In this document: positions 49,106 to 59,983 of the stretch, piece by piece
Layout of the letters: each line of letters begins with the position of its first letter
Numbering within the stretch: the first letter of the stretch is position 1
NCBI GenBank assembly: GCA_947453625.1
Contig: CANGHK010000001.1
Coordinates: 62,001 to 126,000 of the forward strand
Reading direction: 5' to 3'
DNA length: 64,000 nt
Origin: Burkholderiales bacterium
GTDB taxonomy: Bacteria > Pseudomonadota > Gammaproteobacteria > Burkholderiales > Burkholderiaceae_C
Notes under the pieces: model-generated
Told to the model about the DNA's origin: nothing
Database searches by the model: none
The model's input: the letters and a program-made list of their open reading frames with translations, nothing else
Made by a program: the position numbers and the translations under genes

Positions 49106-49857
49106 CCTACATGCTCGAAGCCAAGGGGCTTGGCAAGCGCTTCGGCGCGGTGGTGGCCGCTGCCGACATCAACATCGCGATCCGCGCCGGCGAGCGCGTC
49201 AGCCTGATCGGCAGCAACGGCGCGGGCAAGACCACCTTCGTCAACATGATCACCGGCTACCTCAAGCCCGACCAGGGCCGCATCACGCTGGACGGCCAGG
49301 ACATCACGCCGCTGGCGCCGCGGACGATCACAAGGCTGGGCGTGGCGCGATCGTTCCAGATCCCGCAGCTCTACGGCGACCTGACGGTGCTGGACAACAT
49401 GCTGGTGGCCAATGCCTGCTTTGATCAGAAGCTAAGCTTCTGGCAACCGGCGCGCCGGCCCGAGGCGATAGAACGGGCCGAGACGCTGCTCGAGCGCTTC
49501 CGTCTGACCGAGCACCGCGGGCGCCGTGTCGCCGAGTTGCCCGGCGGCGTGCGCAAGCTGCTCGACATCGCGATGGCGCTAACCGGCGAACCGAAGCTGC
49601 TGCTGCTCGACGAGCCCACCAGCGGCGTGTCGGCCGACGAGAAGTTTCCGATGATGGCCACCATCATGGCCGCGCTGGGCCAGGAGGCCGGCACCACGGT
49701 GCTGTTCGTCGAGCACGACATGGACATCGTCGAACGCCACGCCAGCCGGGTGGTGGCCTTCTACGCCGGCCGCGTCATCGCCGACGACATCCCGGCCATC
49801 GCGCTGGCCACCGACGACGTGCGCCGCTACGTCACCGGCGAACTGCTGCAAGAGTAG
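49102..49857 (+). CDS. ABC ATP-binding protein, LivG-like, with altered signature motif
   Basis: This 251-residue ATPase has Walker A GSNGAGKTTFVNMITG near residue 38, Q-loop RSFQIPQLYGDLTVLDNM, Walker B LLLLDEPTSGVSADE and switch His FVEHDMDIVERHA. The signature is AELPGGVRKLLDIAMAL, in which Pro replaces the usual Ser of LSGG. It overlaps the livM stop by four bases. It should form a heterodimer with the LivF-like ATPase. Confidence 0.93.
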   Translation: MTYMLEAKGLGKRFGAVVAAADINIAIRAGERVSLIGSNGAGKTTFVNMITGYLKPDQGRITLDGQDITPLAPRTITRLGVARSFQIPQLYGDLTVLDNMLVANACFDQKLSFWQPARRPEAIERAETLLERFRLTEHRGRRVAELPGGVRKLLDIAMALTGEPKLLLLDEPTSGVSADEKFPMMATIMAALGQEAGTTVLFVEHDMDIVERHASRVVAFYAGRVIADDIPAIALATDDVRRYVTGELLQE

Positions 49858-49873
49858 CCAAGGGATCCCCAGC

Positions 49874-50526
<653 letters not shown>

Positions 50527-50527
<1 letters not shown>

Positions 50528-52197
50528 TGAACAAAACTGATCAACATGGCCTGGCCGACACGATAGCCCCCTGGTCGGGCTACCCGGTGCCGGCGATGCG
50601 CCATGAGGCGCTGTACGGCGACCGCCTGGTGCGCTGCTTTGCCGAGCGGCCGACCAGCCTGTGGGCGATGTTCGCCGCCTCGGTGGCGGCGACGCCGCAG
50701 GCCGAGGCGGTGGTCTTCGAGGGCCAGCGCTGGACTTATGCCGACTGCGCAGCGCAAGCCGGCGCGCTGGCCGCCGGATTTGCCGCCCAGGGCATAGGCC
50801 CCGGCGACCGCATCGTGCTGTTCGTCGACAACCGGCCCGAGTTCGTCTTCGTGCTGCTGGCCTTGCAGCGGCTGGGCGCCATCGTGGTGCCGGTGGGCGT
50901 GCGCGAGCAGCGGCCCGGGCTGGCCTATATCGTGCGCCAATGTGGCGCGATAGGCATCGTCGCCGACGCCGCGCTGGCCGCCCGCCTGCCCGACGCCGCC
51001 GAAGTGACCGAGCTGCGGCTGCGCGTGCTGGTGACTGACCCGTCGCTCCCGCCAGCCGGCCGCCTGCCCGGCGCCGTCGATCTGGCCGATCTGCTGCGCG
51101 CCGGCAGCGCAGTGCCGTCCGCCGCGGTAGCGCGCGACACCGACACCGCCGTCATCCTCTACACCTCGGGCACCACCGGCCACCCCAAGGGGGCGATGCT
51201 GACCCACACCAACATCGTGCACTCGGTGCTGCACTACCAGGCCTGCATGAAACTCGGCGGCGGCGAGCGCGCCGCGCTGGCAGTGCCGGCCAGCCATGTC
51301 ACCGGACTGATCGCGATCATCGCGACGATGCTGCAGGTCGGCGGCGCGGTGGTCATCGTGCCGGCGTTCAAGGCCGAAGCCTTCATCGCGCTGATGGCCG
51401 CCGAGCGCGTGACGCACACGATGATGGTGCCGGCGATGTACAACCTGTGCCTGCTGCAGCCGGGCTTTGCCAGCGCCGACTTGGACGCCTGGCGCATAGG
51501 CAGCTACGGCGGCGCGCCGATGCCGGTGGCGACGATAGACGCGCTGAACGCCCGCCTGCCCGGGCTGACGCTGCTCAATGCCTATGGCGCGACCGAGACC
51601 ACCTCGCCGGTGACGATGATGCCGATGGGCTGCACCCGCGACCATGCCGACACGGTGGGCGTGCCGCTGCCGGCCGCAGACATCCGGGTGATGGACGACG
51701 ACGGCGTCGAGTTGCCGCCCGGCGAAACCGGCGAGCTGTGGATCGCCGGCCCGATGGTGGTGCCCGGCTACTGGGCCAACCCCGAGGCGACGGCGGCCTC
51801 GTTCACCGCCGGCCACTGGCATTCGGGCGACCTGGGATCGGTCGACGACCAGGGCTATGTGCGCATCTTCGACCGCAAGAAGGACATGCTCAACCGCGGC
51901 GGCTTCAAGATCTATTCGGTCGAGGTCGAGCATGTGTTGATGGCCTGGCCAGGCATGGTCGAGGCCGCGATCATCGGCATCCCCTGCCCGGTGCTGGGCG
52001 AGCGGGTGCATGCGGTGGTCTATGCGCCCGGCGTCGCGCCCGACGACGCCGCGCTGCGCCGCCACTGCGCCGAGCGCCTGGCCGACTACAAGGTGCCCGA
52101 GACCTGGCAATGGCGCACCGAACCGCTGCCGCGCAATGCCAATGGCAAGGTGATGAAGCGGCTGTTGCGCCTGCCGCTGTCGGCCACGCCGACCTGA
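50527..52197 (+). CDS. Class I adenylate-forming enzyme (acyl-CoA synthetase)
   Basis: This 556-residue ANL-superfamily enzyme has the P-loop-like ILYTSGTTGHPKGAMLTHTN near residues 210-229, LLNAYGATETTSPVTMMP near 348, ELWIAGPMVVPGYWANPEAT, SGDLGSVDDQGYVRIFDRKKDMLNRGGFKI and the catalytic Lys near NANGKVMKRLL. It activates a carboxylic acid to the CoA thioester through an adenylate. Its overlap with the LivF-like gene suggests that the acid is the imported substrate; the acid itself is not identifiable. Confidence 0.92.
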
Positions 52198-52224
52198 CCG
52201 ATCCACGACGATGAAGACCAGGAC

Positions 52225-53199
52225 ATGACGATGAAGATGAAGGCCACCCAGCAGACGATCGTCTTCGTGCTGTTCCTGCTGCTGTTCGCCGGCTTTGCCG
52301 TGGCGCTGCCCGGCTTTGCGCAGGTCGACAACCTGCTCACGCTGCTGCAGAACGTGGCCATCCTGGGCATCCTGGGCCTGGGCATGGCGGTCGTGGTGAT
52401 AGGCCGCGGCATTGACATCTCGATGATCGCCACGCTGGCCGTGCCTTCCGGACTGCTGCTGCAACTGGTGCAGGACGGCCACAGCCTAGGCAATGCCGCG
52501 GCGATCGCGCTGGCGCTGGCGCTGGCCTTCGGCCTGGTCAACGGCTGGCTGATCGCCTATGCCGAGGTACCGTCGCTGTTCACCACGCTGGCCTCGGGCC
52601 TGTTCCTGGCCGGGTTGGGCCAGTCCTTCCTGTTCCAGTTGGAGGTGGTGCAGTGGGCGCCAGCGATGGACCCCATCGTCTGGTTCGGCCGCGGCACGCT
52701 GGCCGGACTGCCGATGCCGGTGGTGATGTTCGGCCTGGCGGCGTCGCTGCTGGCGTTGTTCCTCAGGCGCCTGCGCGCCGGCGCCTTCATCTACGCGATC
52801 GGCGACAACCCCTTCAGCGCCCGGGCCACCGGCCTGCCGACGCGGCCCATCGTGGTGCTGGAGTATGTGCTGGCCGCGCTGATCGGTCTGTTCGCCGGCC
52901 TGGTGATGGCGGCCTCGGTCAGCAGCATGCCCACCCGCATCTTCAACTCGACCATGGTCTACGACGTGGTGCTGGTGGTCGTGCTGGGCGGCATCGGCCT
53001 GTCAGGCGGCCGCGGCGGCGTACAGAACGTCATCGTCGGCACGCTGCTGATCGGCACCATGCTCAACGGCATGACCATCATGGACATCTCGTACTCGATG
53101 CAGAACATCATCAAAGGCGTGGTGCTGCTGGCCGCGATCCTGATCGACTCGGTTCTCAACCCGCGCAACGAGGAAACCGCCCAGCAGGGCGACATCTGA
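52225..53199 (+). CDS. Ribose-type ABC transporter permease
   Basis: This 324-residue RbsC-like permease has about nine membrane segments. Typical residues are VVVIGRGIDISMIATLAVPSGLLLQL, YAIGDNPFSARATGLPTRPIVVLEYVLAA and LGGIGLSGGRGGVQNVIVGTLL. It lacks a fused domain, in contrast to the second permease of the same operon. It begins 27 bases after the acyl-CoA synthetase stop and is followed by the binding-protein gene. Confidence 0.92.
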   Translation: MTMKMKATQQTIVFVLFLLLFAGFAVALPGFAQVDNLLTLLQNVAILGILGLGMAVVVIGRGIDISMIATLAVPSGLLLQLVQDGHSLGNAAAIALALALAFGLVNGWLIAYAEVPSLFTTLASGLFLAGLGQSFLFQLEVVQWAPAMDPIVWFGRGTLAGLPMPVVMFGLAASLLALFLRRLRAGAFIYAIGDNPFSARATGLPTRPIVVLEYVLAALIGLFAGLVMAASVSSMPTRIFNSTMVYDVVLVVVLGGIGLSGGRGGVQNVIVGTLLIGTMLNGMTIMDISYSMQNIIKGVVLLAAILIDSVLNPRNEETAQQGDI

Positions 53200-53245
53200 G
53201 ACGCGCTTTTCCCCGCCCTCTCGCAACACCCACAGGAGACAGAAG

Positions 53246-54265
53246 ATGAAGATGAAGATGATTCGCACCCTGGCCGCCGCCAGTCTCGGTCTGACGCTCG
53301 CGCTGGCCGCCGGCACCGCCGCACTGGCCCAGGGCAAGGGTCTGGACGAGCCCTTCCGCGACGGCTACAAGAAGGCGCTGGCCGGCAAGACCGTGGGCTA
53401 CATCCCGGTGGCGATGGGCTTCGACCTGACGCAGGGCTGGTTCGACGGCCTGAAGAAAGACCTGGAGCCCTCGGGCATGAAGGTGGTGGTGCGCGACCCG
53501 AACTGGAACACCAACGCCGGTGCCCAGGCCTTCACCTCGCTGATCGCCGAGAAACCCGCCGTGATCGTGATCCACAACCCCGACGTGCAGACCTACGCCA
53601 AGCTGATCAAGAAGGCCGAGGACGAGGGCATCTACGTGGTGCAGATCAACATGCGTTCCGCCCAGGCCTCCACCGCCTTCGTCGGCGCCGACTGGGTCGA
53701 CATCGGCGAGCGCCTGACCGAAGCCGCCGCCAGCGCCTGCAAAGGCAAGAGCAACAAGATCGCCATCGTCCAGGGCGCACCCACCGCTGCCACCAGTGCC
53801 TACACGCTCAAGGGCGTGGAGAACGTGCTGGCCAAGCACCCCGAGCTGAAAGTGGTGAGCAACCAGGCTGCCGATTGGGACGCCGCCAAGGCCAAGGCGC
53901 TGACGCAGACCGTGCTCAAGCAGCACCCCGACATCTGCGGCATCGTCGGCTTCTGGGACGGCATGGACATCGGCACCGCCGCGGCGATCAAGGAAGCCGG
54001 CCTGACTGGCAAGGTCTTCCTCGGCACCTCGGGCGGCGGCGAGCAGAAAGGCACTTGCGACCTGGTCAAGTCGGGCGCCTTCGACCTGAACATCAGCTAC
54101 GACGTGCCCACCCAGGCCGCCAACATGGCGTCGATGATCAAGTGGCTGGTGCAGGGCGGCGTCAAGCCGGGCGCGGCCAAGCAGAACATCTACACCACGC
54201 TGATCCCGGTGACCAAGGACAACGCGTCCAAGGACGGCACCTGCTGGAAGCTGGCCGCAAAGTAA
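53246..54265 (+). CDS. Ribose-type ABC transporter substrate-binding protein
   Basis: This 339-residue periplasmic binding protein of the sugar (peripla_BP_4) family has signal peptide MIRTLAAASLGLTLALAAG followed by TAALAQG, then GKTVGYIPVAMGFDLTQGWFDGLKK and KPAVIVIHNPDVQTYAKLIKKAEDEG. The C-terminal half has GIVGFWDGMDIGTAAAIKEAG and GKVFLGTSGGGEQKGTC. The usual sugar-stacking aromatic residues are not obvious, so the ligand may not be a simple pentose. A hairpin repeat begins right after its stop. Confidence 0.92.
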   Translation: MKMKMIRTLAAASLGLTLALAAGTAALAQGKGLDEPFRDGYKKALAGKTVGYIPVAMGFDLTQGWFDGLKKDLEPSGMKVVVRDPNWNTNAGAQAFTSLIAEKPAVIVIHNPDVQTYAKLIKKAEDEGIYVVQINMRSAQASTAFVGADWVDIGERLTEAAASACKGKSNKIAIVQGAPTAATSAYTLKGVENVLAKHPELKVVSNQAADWDAAKAKALTQTVLKQHPDICGIVGFWDGMDIGTAAAIKEAGLTGKVFLGTSGGGEQKGTCDLVKSGAFDLNISYDVPTQAANMASMIKWLVQGGVKPGAAKQNIYTTLIPVTKDNASKDGTCWKLAAK

Positions 54266-54340
54266 GCCCACCCCCGCAGCGGCTTCGCCGCTCCCCCTCA
54301 AGGGGGCCACGCCAGTGGACCGGCAAAGCCGGCTCCACGG
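54266..54340 (+). repeat. Stop-codon-adjacent hairpin repeat, copy 3 (after the sugar-binding protein gene)
   Basis: It begins immediately after the TAA with GCCCACCCCCGCAGCGG, then CTTCGCCGCT, CCCCCTCAAGGGGG, and CCGGCAAAGCCGG, ending near CTCCACGG. It could fold into three short stems in the mRNA between the abundant binding protein and the fused permease. The bases from 54341 to 54400 contain the ribosome site of the next gene (GGAGA). Confidence 0.75.
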
Positions 54341-54400
54341 CATGCGCTTGCCGGCACCGGCTTGTCTGTCGGCACTGGCGTTGCGTCATGGAGAATTGAA

Positions 54401-56569
54401 ATGCAAGCCAGCACGACTGCGGCAGGTCTTCCGCCGCCTGAAATGAGCGAGTCGCTTTCCGAGCGACTCACCCGATTGCGCTACAAATACTGGCCCGACC
54501 ACTGGTTGGGCGAGATCCTGGCCAAGCGTTGGACCGAGACCGCGATCCCGGTGCTGCTGCTGATGCTGGTGGTGGCGATCTCGGGCCGGCTGATCAACAA
54601 CTTCTACACCCCGGTGGTGCTGGCCGACACATTGCGCCAGGCCGGCGAAGTTGGCTTCATCGTGCTGGGCCTGGCGCTGGTGATGATCGTCGGCGGCATA
54701 GACCTGTCGGTGGGGTCGATGTTCGCGCTGACCAACTTCTGCGCGCTGATGCTGATGCATGTGCTGAAGTGGCCGGTGGCGGCAGCAGTGGCAGGCACCC
54801 TGGTGTTCGGCGCGATGCTGGGCGCGATCAACGGCTTGCTGGTCGGCTATCTGCGGCTGCGCGCCTTCCTGACCACGCTGATCACGCTGATCATCTTCCG
54901 CTCGATCTACGAGATCCTTAGCCTGCAGTACAGCGTGCAGATCGCCGGCAACCTGCCCGACTCCGTGGCCTGGGATTTCCTCGGCAACGGCACCTTCGCC
55001 GGCCTGCCGACGGTGGCCTGGGCCTATGCGAGTGCGGCGATCGGCGGGCACGTGATGCTGACCCGGCTGCGCCTGGGCTGGCACATCATGGCCATCGGCG
55101 GCTCGCGCCGCTCGGCCTACAACGGCGGCATCGCGGTGCGTCGCACCGTCGCGCTGTGCTATGTCACCTGTGGTGTGCTCACCGCGGCGGCCGGCTGCTT
55201 CTTCGCCTCGCGCCTGGCCACCGCCGGCGCCGACATCGGCGTCGGCATGGAGGTGCTGGTGCTCACCGCTGCCGTGCTGGGCGGCATCAGCCTGGGCGGC
55301 GGTCGCGGCTCGGTGACCAAGGCGCTGGTCGGCACCCTGATCGTGCTGCTGATCACCAATGGGCTGACCTCGCTGTCGGCGCCTGGCGGCGTCAACCGCA
55401 TGGTGCTGGCCAGCATCCTGCTGGCCGCGGCAATGATCGACGTGCGCTGGCTGAAGAACCGTCAGCGCATCATCAGCAAGGTCTACGTGAGCCCGGCCTA
55501 CCAAGCGCTGGCGCCCGGCATCGACTGCACCACCGTGACCAGCGGCCCCTACCAGTTGAACAACAAGCTGCGCGAGGTGACGCTGATAGGCGTCGGCCAG
55601 ATCGAGGCGCCCGAGGATGTGATCCTCGACCGCCACGACAACCTGTACGCCGGCAGCCGGCATGGCGACATCATCCGGTTCTTCGCACCCGATTACCAGC
55701 GCATGGAGGTCTTCGCCCATATCGGCGGCCAGCCGCTGGGCCTGGCCTTCGACCGCGACGACAACCTGAACGTCTGCATCGGCGGCATGGGCTTGTACCG
55801 CGTCACGCCGCAGCAGGAGGTACAGCGCGTCACCGACGAGACCAACCGCAGCCTGCACTCGATCAACGACGACAGCCGGCTGCGCCTGGCCGACGATCTG
55901 GACATCGCCGACGACGGCCGCATCTTCTTTTCCGAGGCCACCACCCGCTACGAGATGCACGAGTGGCCGGTCGACGGCCTGGAGGCCCGTGGCAACGGCC
56001 GCATCGTCTGCTACGACCCGCGCGACAACAGCACCCGCACGGTGCTGCGCAACCTGCGCTTCCCCAACGGCATCGCGATCGCGTCCGACGGCCAATCCAT
56101 CCTGTTCGCCGAAACCTGGGGCTGCTGCATCAAGCGCTACTGGTTCGACGGCCCCAAGGCGGGCAAGGTCGAGATGGTGATCGACAACCTGCCGGGTTAC
56201 CCCGACAACATCAACCTGGCCTCCGACGGCAACTACTGGCTGGCGCTGGTGGGCATGCGCTGCCCGGCCTACGACCTGGCGCTGCGCATGCCAGGCTTCC
56301 GCAAGCGCATGGCCACCCGGGTGCCGCTGGACGAATGGCTGTTCCCCAACATCAACACGGGCTGCGTGCTCAAGTTCAGCGAGTCCGGCGAGGTGTTGGA
56401 ATCGCTGTGGGACCTGGGCGGAGAGAACCACCCGATGATCACCTCGATGCGCGAACACCGCGGCCACCTCTACCTGGGCGGCATCCTGAACAACCGCATC
56501 GGCCGCTACAAGCTGCCCGACGCCGACCCGAACTTCGTGCAGTACGACAAGCGCTGGGGGAAACACTGA
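54401..56569 (+). CDS. Fusion of ribose-type ABC permease with a strictosidine-synthase-like beta-propeller
   Basis: This 722-residue chimera has residues 1-350 as an RbsC-like permease (MIVGGIDLSVGSMFALTNF, GGSRRSAYNGGIAVRRTVALCY, VLGGISLGGGRGSVTKALVGT). From about residue 390 to the end it is a SMP-30/strictosidine-synthase-like propeller: EAPEDVILDRHDNLYAGSRHG, PLGLAFDRDDNLNVC, LPGYPDNINLASDGNYWLAL and NRIGRYKLPD. RbsC-type permeases usually end in the cytoplasm, so the propeller probably lies inside the cell. The ATG at 54401 is preceded by a GGAGA site. No frameshift is seen. It overlaps the next gene by one base. Confidence 0.88.
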   Translation: MQASTTAAGLPPPEMSESLSERLTRLRYKYWPDHWLGEILAKRWTETAIPVLLLMLVVAISGRLINNFYTPVVLADTLRQAGEVGFIVLGLALVMIVGGIDLSVGSMFALTNFCALMLMHVLKWPVAAAVAGTLVFGAMLGAINGLLVGYLRLRAFLTTLITLIIFRSIYEILSLQYSVQIAGNLPDSVAWDFLGNGTFAGLPTVAWAYASAAIGGHVMLTRLRLGWHIMAIGGSRRSAYNGGIAVRRTVALCYVTCGVLTAAAGCFFASRLATAGADIGVGMEVLVLTAAVLGGISLGGGRGSVTKALVGTLIVLLITNGLTSLSAPGGVNRMVLASILLAAAMIDVRWLKNRQRIISKVYVSPAYQALAPGIDCTTVTSGPYQLNNKLREVTLIGVGQIEAPEDVILDRHDNLYAGSRHGDIIRFFAPDYQRMEVFAHIGGQPLGLAFDRDDNLNVCIGGMGLYRVTPQQEVQRVTDETNRSLHSINDDSRLRLADDLDIADDGRIFFSEATTRYEMHEWPVDGLEARGNGRIVCYDPRDNSTRTVLRNLRFPNGIAIASDGQSILFAETWGCCIKRYWFDGPKAGKVEMVIDNLPGYPDNINLASDGNYWLALVGMRCPAYDLALRMPGFRKRMATRVPLDEWLFPNINTGCVLKFSESGEVLESLWDLGGENHPMITSMREHRGHLYLGGILNNRIGRYKLPDADPNFVQYDKRWGKH

Positions 56570-57659
56570 TGCTGACCGCCCTGCGTGGATTCACCGACCG
56601 CCTGCTCGGCCGTGGCAGCGCCGCGATCACCGTGCCGGTGATGGACGGCAAACTCTTGCCTAACAGGATGCTCGACCAGGCCGAGCTACTGACCGAGCTG
56701 CCCGGCATCGACGACCTGGCCTGGGATGGGCAAAGCCTCTGGGCCAGCGCCGGTGCGGTGCTGTGGCGGCTGGACGGCAGCCACTTCACCGAGCAACGGC
56801 GCTTCGAAGCCGACATCAGTGCCATCGCGTTCTCGCGCCAGGGCCGGCTGGCCGTCGGGATTGGCGGCACGCAGGTGCTGGTGCTGGGCGCCGACGGTGT
56901 GGTCCAGACGACGCTCGACAACCTGGCCGGCAGACCGCTGCACTGCGTCAACGCGTTGGCCTGGGACGGCGAGGAGGCGCTGTTGTTCACCGATGGCTCG
57001 ACCCGGCGCGGCCCGGCGCAGTGGAGCCACGACCTGATGGAGCTTGGCCGCAGCGGCCGCGCCGGCCGCTGGTGGCTGCTCTCGGGCGCGGCCGAGTTGC
57101 TGGCCGACGGCCTGGCCTATGCCTACGGCGTGCTACCGGGGTCCGGCGGTGTGCTGCTGTCCGAGAGCTGGCGCCACCAGGTGCTGCTGCGTGGTGCGAC
57201 CGGGGCCACGCCGGTGCTGGCCGAGCTGCCGGGCTATCCGTCGCGGATGACGCCGGCCGCCGATGGCGGCTTCTGGCTCAGTTGCTTCGTCTGCCGCACG
57301 CAGTTGGTCGAATTCGTGCTGCGCGAGCCGGCCTACCGCCAGCGCATGATTGCCGAGATCGATCCACGCCACTGGATCGCGCCGGCGCTGTCTTCGGGCC
57401 ACAGCTTTCTGGAGCCCCTGCAGGGCGCGGGCGTCAAGCAGATGGGCGTGATGAAACCCTGGGCGCCGCCTCGCTCCTACGGTCTGGTGCTGCAGGTCAG
57501 CGCCAACGGCCGCATCCAGCGCTCGCTGCACAGCCAGGTCGACGGCCGTCACCATGGCATCACCGCCCTGCTCGAGCAGGGCGGCCAGTTGTACGCCGCC
57601 TCAAAGGGCAGCGGACGGCTGCTGCGTGTCGACCTGCACCCGCATGAAGGAGCTGCAAC

Positions 57660-57663
<4 letters not shown>
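56569..57663 (+). CDS. Strictosidine-synthase-like / SMP-30-like beta-propeller protein
   Basis: This 364-residue protein without a signal peptide is a paralogue of the propeller part of the fused permease. Matching elements are LPGIDDLAWDGQSLWASAGA, LAWDGEEALLFTDGST, LADGLAYAYGVLPGSGGVLLSESW, ELPGYPSRMTPAADGGFWLS and LREPAYRQRMIAEIDPRHW. The family includes calcium-dependent lactonases and strictosidine synthase. The substrate is unknown and the metal ligands are not fully assignable by eye. It shares the TGATG junction with the fusion gene and overlaps the ATPase gene by four bases. Confidence 0.85.
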
Positions 57664-59159
<1,496 letters not shown>

Positions 59160-59177
59160 CGCCAGCATCCGCAGTGA

Positions 59178-59396
59178 CGATCCACCGCGGTGCCCACCGA
59201 CCCGCTGATCTACCGCTTCCACGAGTTGGTCAGCGTCTACGGCACCGCCTTCAAGGAACTGATCCCCGAGCAGTTCGGCGACGGCATCATGAGCGAGATC
59301 GACTTCGAGATGGCCTTGACGCGCGAGCCCAACCCGGCCGGCGACCGAGTCAGCATCGTGATGAGCGGCAAGTTCTTGCCTTACAAGCGCTGTTGA
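59178..59396 (+). pseudogene. C-terminal remnant of cyanate hydratase (cynS)
   Basis: After an in-frame stop at 59175-59177 the frame reads STAVPTDPLIYRFHELVSVYG, then FGDGIMSEIDF and SGKFLPYKRC. This is the C-terminal half of cyanate hydratase, including the Arg and Glu of YRFHEL and the Ser of GIMSEI, which correspond to the catalytic Arg96, Glu99 and Ser122 of E. coli CynS. The N-terminal helical domain (about 80 residues) is absent. A GTG at 59190 could start a 68-residue product, but decamer assembly needs the missing domain. It is most likely a deletion relic. Confidence 0.8.
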
Positions 59397-59409
59397 GCAG
59401 AAGCCGCGG

Positions 59410-59790
59410 CTACACGCCCAGGGCGGTGGCGGCCGCCCGCATGCCAGCCTCCCAGCCCATCAGGTACACATAGTCCTTGCCATCGGCTTGCGACGGGATG
59501 GACAACAGCGGCCTCGCGGGTGGTTCGCAGGCCAGGCTGCCGAGTTCCTGGTAACCCTCCCGGTAGCCCTGCGACCAGGACTGGTTCAAGGCTTCGTCGG
59601 CATGGCAGCCTGTCGCTGCCTCGCCACGCCGGGCGGGTGCCTCCCGGCTGTCCACGGCCGGCAGCCTGGGCTCGGCGGGCGGCGGGGGGCGCAGAAGATT
59701 CACCAGTCCATTCAAGACACCCTTGGAATCCCGGGCTTCCAGCCGCGCAGGACTGGCGCCGAAAGAGATCTCGTCGTTGTAGAGTTTCAT
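59410..59790 (-). CDS. Hypothetical 126-residue protein
   Basis: I do not recognise this protein. From the ATG at 59790 it begins MKLYNDEISFGASPARLEAR, has a Pro-rich middle (LRPPPPAEPRLPAVDSRE) and ends with NQSWSQGYREGYQELGS, then DYVYLMGWEAGMRAAATALGV. The C-terminal spacing of GYxxGYQ and GWxxGM loosely recalls ribosome modulation factor, a similarity I regard as weak. It has no signal peptide or membrane helix. An upstream GTG would add four residues. A promoter-like sequence lies 60 bases upstream. Confidence 0.6.
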   Translation of the reverse strand: MKLYNDEISFGASPARLEARDSKGVLNGLVNLLRPPPPAEPRLPAVDSREAPARRGEAATGCHADEALNQSWSQGYREGYQELGSLACEPPARPLLSIPSQADGKDYVYLMGWEAGMRAAATALGV

Positions 59791-59849
59791 GTCCACCCTC
59801 ACTGCTGTTTTGATGGCTGGGAACCAACCACTTGAAACGCGAAGGCGAG

Positions 59850-59878
59850 ATTTTTTTCGTATTGCCTTATTTTGTCAA
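59850..59878 (-). promoter_or_regulatory. Putative sigma-70 promoter of the hypothetical gene
   Basis: On the minus strand TTGACA (59878-59873) is followed after 17 bases by AAAAAT (59855-59850), which matches TATAAT at four positions. The -35 is perfect. The region 59841-59890 is strikingly A+T-rich for this genome. It lies 60 bases before the ATG at 59790. The remaining bases of the 193-base gap (59791-59983) show no gene. Confidence 0.45.
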
Positions 59879-59983
59879 CAAGACATTTTTGGCGGCCTGT
59901 CGACCATCAAGACAGCCCAGAGCCGACGCGCCGACCTTGCGCGTTCACCCCACCCCGCGCGGGGGAGGGGTTGGCATTCCGGC

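Noticed and set aside
54386-56566. 726-codon minus-strand frame opposite the permease-propeller fusion
   Set aside because: Mirror of the fusion gene, without conserved motifs.
59940-59975. G/C-rich CCCCACCCCGCGCGGGGGAGGGG as another copy of the hairpin repeat
   Set aside because: It forms a short stem but lacks the ordered blocks (TTCG hairpin, CCGGCAAAGCCGG) and does not start at a stop codon.
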